This document shows, piece after piece, positions 14,288-16,656 of a stretch of 16,656 bases of DNA. The position numbers and the translations under genes are program-made. Position 1 is the stretch's first letter. Every line of letters begins with the position of its first letter. The DNA comes from Pseudomonadota bacterium (GTDB lineage Bacteria; Pseudomonadota; Alphaproteobacteria; Micropepsales; Micropepsaceae), in the NCBI GenBank assembly GCA_021817355.1, contig JAKAVI010000457.1, forward strand, positions 1-16,656. Reading direction: 5' to 3'. Below the pieces are notes generated by a model. The model saw only the letters and a list, made by a program, of their open reading frames with translations, had not been told where the DNA came from and searched no databases.

Positions 14288-16432
14288 ATGAGCTTGGAGC
14301 TTGAACTGGTATTGGCGTGCGGGGTTCTCGCACTGCTGTATGGGGCATGGACCATTCGGTCCGTGCTGAGCATGAGCGCGGGAAATGCGCGCATGCAGGA
14401 AATCGCCGCAGCAATTCAGGAAGGCGCCGCCGCCTACCTGAACCGGCAATATACGACTATCGCCCTGGTTGGCGTCGTGATCTTCGCGGCGGCTTGGGTG
14501 GTGTTCGGCTGGCAGGTGGCCATCGGCTATCTGATCGGTTCGACCTTTTCGGGCCTTGCCGGCTACATCGGCATGAACGTGTCGGTGCGTGCCAATGTGC
14601 GGACCACCGAGGCCTCCCGCCAGGGATTGGCGGCCGGACTTTCAGTGGCGTTCCGCTCTGGGGCCGTGACGGGCATGCTGGTAGTGGGACTGGGGCTTCT
14701 TGCGGTTGCCGGTTACTGGGCACTGCTGCGCTTTGTGTTCGGACTTGACATGACGGTCGAGCATGACGCGCGCACCATCACCGATGCGCTGATCGCGCTT
14801 GGCTTCGGTGCGTCACTGATCTCGATCTTTGCCCGTCTTGGCGGCGGTATCTTTACCAAAGGCGCAGATGTCGGCGGTGACATGGTGGGCAAGGTCGAAG
14901 CGGGCATTCCCGAGGATGATCCGCGCAATCCCGCCACGATCGCTGACAATGTGGGTGACAATGTGGGTGACTGCGCTGGCATGGCTGCGGACCTCTTCGA
15001 GACCTTCGCGGTCACCACGGTTGCAACCATGGTGCTCGCTTCGCTCGACTTCGCAAGTGCAGATCGCGAGCATCTCATGCTGCTGCCTCTGGCCATCAGC
15101 GCGATGTGCATCGTAACCTCGATCGTTGGCACTTTCTTCGTGCGTCTGGGGTCCTCAAACAACATCATGGGCGCGCTTTACAAGGGTGTGCTCGTCACGG
15201 GTGCCCTGTCACTGGCCGGGTTGTGGTGGCTGATCCGCTGGACGGTGGGTGGAATGCACCACACCCTGCAGACGGTTGCGGACCTGTCGTTGCAGATCAC
15301 TGGCGCCGATCTGTTCTATTGCGGCATTGTCGGCCTTGCCGTTACCGGCGCTATCATCTGGATCACAGAGTACTACACCGGCACCAATTTCCGTCCGGTG
15401 AAGGTGATCGCGCGGGCCTCGGTGACCGGTCATGGCACCAATGTCATCCAGGGTCTTGCGGTGTCGATGGAAGCCACGGCGCTGCCGGCCCTGGTGATCT
15501 GCATGGGCATTGTGGCCTCCTTCGAATTTGCGGGGCTGTTCGGTATTGCCATCGCCGTCTCGACCATGCTGTCGCTCGCGGGCATGATCGTGGCGCTGGA
15601 TGCCTTTGGCCCGGTTACCGACAATGCCGGCGGCATTGCCGAGATGAGCGGGTTGGAAGGTGATGTGCGCAAGACGACTGATGCGCTTGACGCCGTCGGT
15701 AACACCACCAAGGCCGTCACCAAGGGCTACGCCATTGGGTCGGCGGGTCTTGGCGCTCTGGTGCTCTTTGCAGCCTATACCCAGGATCTGACCTATTTCA
15801 GTCGCCATTCGGACGTCTACACCTACTTCGCCAATGTCGCGGTACCGAACTTCTCGCTCGCCGATCCGTGGGTTGTGGTGGGACTGTTCATCGGTGGCAT
15901 GCTGCCCTATCTGTTCGGCGGCGTGGCGATGACGGCAGTAGGGCGGGCGGCTGCGGCCGTGGTCGAGGAAGTGCGTACGCAGTTCCGCGAGATGCCTGGC
16001 ATCATGAAGGGCACGCAGAAGCCCAATTATGGCCGGGCCGTTGACATGCTGACCCGTGCGGCGATCCGCGAAATGATCGTGCCCTCGCTGCTGCCGGTGC
16101 TCTCGCCGATTGCGCTTTTTCTTCTGGTCGAGCGCTTTGTTGGTAAGACCCAGGCCTTCAATGCCCTTGGTGCCATGCTCCTGGGCGTCATCGTCACCGG
16201 GCTCTTCGTCGCGATTTCGATGACGAGTGGCGGCGGTGCCTGGGATAATGCCAAGAAGTACATTGAAGACGGCAATTACGGTGGCAAGGGTTCGGACGCC
16301 CACAAGGCAGCCGTGACCGGCGACACCGTGGGTGATCCCTACAAGGACACCGCCGGCCCTGCCGTCAATCCGATGATCAAGATCACCAACATTGTGGCTC
16401 TTCTGCTGCTGGCGACCTTGGCTCACTTCTGA
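14288..16432 (+). CDS. hppA: membrane-bound H+-translocating pyrophosphatase (K+-independent type)
   Basis: This integral membrane enzyme hydrolyses pyrophosphate and pumps protons, recovering energy from biosynthetic reactions. The start at 14288 gives 714 residues with many hydrophobic segments, consistent with the usual 16 helices. The earlier in-frame start (14000) overlaps the preceding gene and is unlikely; GGGGAA (14277-14282) precedes 14288. Substrate-site motifs are [13 protein letters not shown] (192-204), [22 protein letters not shown] (210-231), DNAGGIAEM (445-453), DNAKKYIE and [28 protein letters not shown] (471-480) has Lys475 at the position that separates K+-independent (Lys) from K+-dependent (Ala) enzymes. 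A usual Ala is Gly at 192 and 197 in the first motif. The stop TGA is followed directly by an in-frame TAG. The 167 bases before it hold a GCCGGCC/GGCCGGC inverted repeat (14170-14176, 14236-14242) but no clear promoter. Confidence 0.97.
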   Translation: MSLELELVLACGVLALLYGAWTIRSVLSMSAGNARMQEIAAAIQEGAAAYLNRQYTTIALVGVVIFAAAWVVFGWQVAIGYLIGSTFSGLAGYIGMNVSVRANVRTTEASRQGLAAGLSVAFRSGAVTGMLVVGLGLLAVAGYWALLRFVFGLDMTVEHDARTITDALIALGFGASLISIFARLGGGIFTKGADVGGDMVGKVEAGIPEDDPRNPATIADNVGDNVGDCAGMAADLFETFAVTTVATMVLASLDFASADREHLMLLPLAISAMCIVTSIVGTFFVRLGSSNNIMGALYKGVLVTGALSLAGLWWLIRWTVGGMHHTLQTVADLSLQITGADLFYCGIVGLAVTGAIIWITEYYTGTNFRPVKVIARASVTGHGTNVIQGLAVSMEATALPALVICMGIVASFEFAGLFGIAIAVSTMLSLAGMIVALDAFGPVTDNAGGIAEMSGLEGDVRKTTDALDAVGNTTKAVTKGYAIGSAGLGALVLFAAYTQDLTYFSRHSDVYTYFANVAVPNFSLADPWVVVGLFIGGMLPYLFGGVAMTAVGRAAAAVVEEVRTQFREMPGIMKGTQKPNYGRAVDMLTRAAIREMIVPSLLPVLSPIALFLLVERFVGKTQAFNALGAMLLGVIVTGLFVAISMTSGGGAWDNAKKYIEDGNYGGKGSDAHKAAVTGDTVGDPYKDTAGPAVNPMIKITNIVALLLLATLAHF

Positions 16433-16455
16433 TAGCGCACGAAGCGCTGCCTCAA

Positions 16456-16486
16456 GGCGCGGACGAGCAATCGTCCGCGCCTTTTT
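16456..16486 (+). terminator. Rho-independent terminator after hppA
   Basis: GGCGCGGACGA (16456-16466) pairs perfectly with TCGTCCGCGCC (16471-16481) across a GCAA loop (GNRA type), followed by TTTTT (16482-16486). It lies 23 bases after the hppA stop codon. The reverse strand lacks a long T-run after the stem, so it works mainly in the hppA direction. Confidence 0.93.
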
Positions 16487-16605
16487 GCTGCGTGCAAAGG
16501 CGATGTCCATTCCTGGGGCGAGATTGTTGCGGTGTGCAAGCGCTGCGGCCGATCCAGGAGGGACCAGCCAGAGAGCCGGTGCCGAGGGGCTTGGGTTGCC
16601 TGAAC

Positions 16606-16656
16606 CTAGTGGCCGCCGCCAGGATTACGCTGGTCTATGCCGCCGCCGGTGCCCTG
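16606..16656 (-). CDS. possible C-terminal end of a minus-strand gene
   Basis: A minus-strand frame runs from the window edge to a TAG at 16608-16606 and would encode the glycine-rich tail QGTGGGIDQRNPGGGH. The composition fits a low-complexity C-terminus and the position converges on the hppA terminator. Only 16 codons are visible, and a plus-strand frame from 16503 is also open to the window end, so the call is weak. Nothing identifies the product. Confidence 0.2.
   Translation of the reverse strand, partial: QGTGGGIDQRNPGGGH

Noticed and set aside
14941..14972. Short tandem DNA repeat (GACAATGTGGGT twice)
   Set aside because: It encodes the conserved DNVGDNVGD substrate-binding motif of the pyrophosphatase, so it reflects protein sequence and not a mobile or regulatory repeat.
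15209..16510. 433-codon minus-strand open frame across hppA
   Set aside because: It is an antisense shadow of hppA, His/Arg/Gly-rich and without motifs, and it crosses the terminator stem.
16503..16656. Plus-strand frame beginning ATG at 16503 and open to the window end
   Set aside because: No ribosome-binding site precedes it and it starts 17 bases after a strong terminator with no visible promoter. The product is Arg/Gly/Cys-rich and looks like non-coding high-GC sequence. It cannot be fully excluded because the window ends.

Overview
This window is a chromosomal housekeeping segment of an alphaproteobacterium. The evidence is a MucR/Ros-type regulator, a membrane H+-pyrophosphatase, high GC (roughly 60%), and two gene orders familiar from that class: rlpA-dac-tmk-holB-(metG)-tatD-MBL and glyA-nrdR-ribD-ribE-ribB-ribH-nusB-thiL. 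The regulator looks somewhat like Rhodospirillales/Acetobacteraceae versions, but I cannot place the organism below class from sequence alone.

Layout. (1) 1-70: 5' part of a minus-strand tRNA-Ser(UGA), cut by the window edge. (2) 71-428: no convincing gene. (3) 429-5933, plus strand: a tight run of six genes. It comprises a lipoprotein RlpA (peptidoglycan/SPOR), a PBP5-type D-Ala-D-Ala carboxypeptidase, thymidylate kinase, DNA polymerase III delta', a TatD-family metallohydrolase and a PhnP-like metallo-beta-lactamase-fold hydrolase. From dac onward the genes abut or overlap by 1-4 bases, as expected for one translationally coupled operon. (4) 5934-6941: a lone minus-strand mucR/ros-like gene with its own 3' terminator, then an AT-rich divergent control region facing glyA. 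(5) 6942-13639, plus strand: glyA, nrdR, then the riboflavin genes ribD-ribE-ribB-ribH, nusB and thiL. Several junctions overlap (ribB/ribH, ribH/nusB). (6) 13683-16432: a small unrecognised exported protein and hppA, ended by a strong GNRA-loop terminator at 16456-16486. (7) 16487-16656: no firm gene; possibly the C-terminal codons of a minus-strand gene.

How the genes work together. The first block links cell-wall remodelling to DNA replication precursors and the clamp loader. The second joins one-carbon metabolism (GlyA), ribonucleotide reductase control (NrdR), flavin synthesis, rRNA antitermination (NusB), thiamine diphosphate formation (ThiL) and pyrophosphate-driven proton pumping (HppA). 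The RibB protein carries a C-terminal GTP-cyclohydrolase-II-like domain with no cysteines, so this cluster probably lacks the first committed enzyme of riboflavin synthesis.

I found no mobile element, CRISPR array, defence island or clearly new system. The most interesting items are a MucR/Ros protein with a nearly dismantled zinc site, repeated AGGTT half-sites in front of it, possible structured leaders before glyA and ribD, the degenerate RibA domain, and the unknown exported protein beside hppA.
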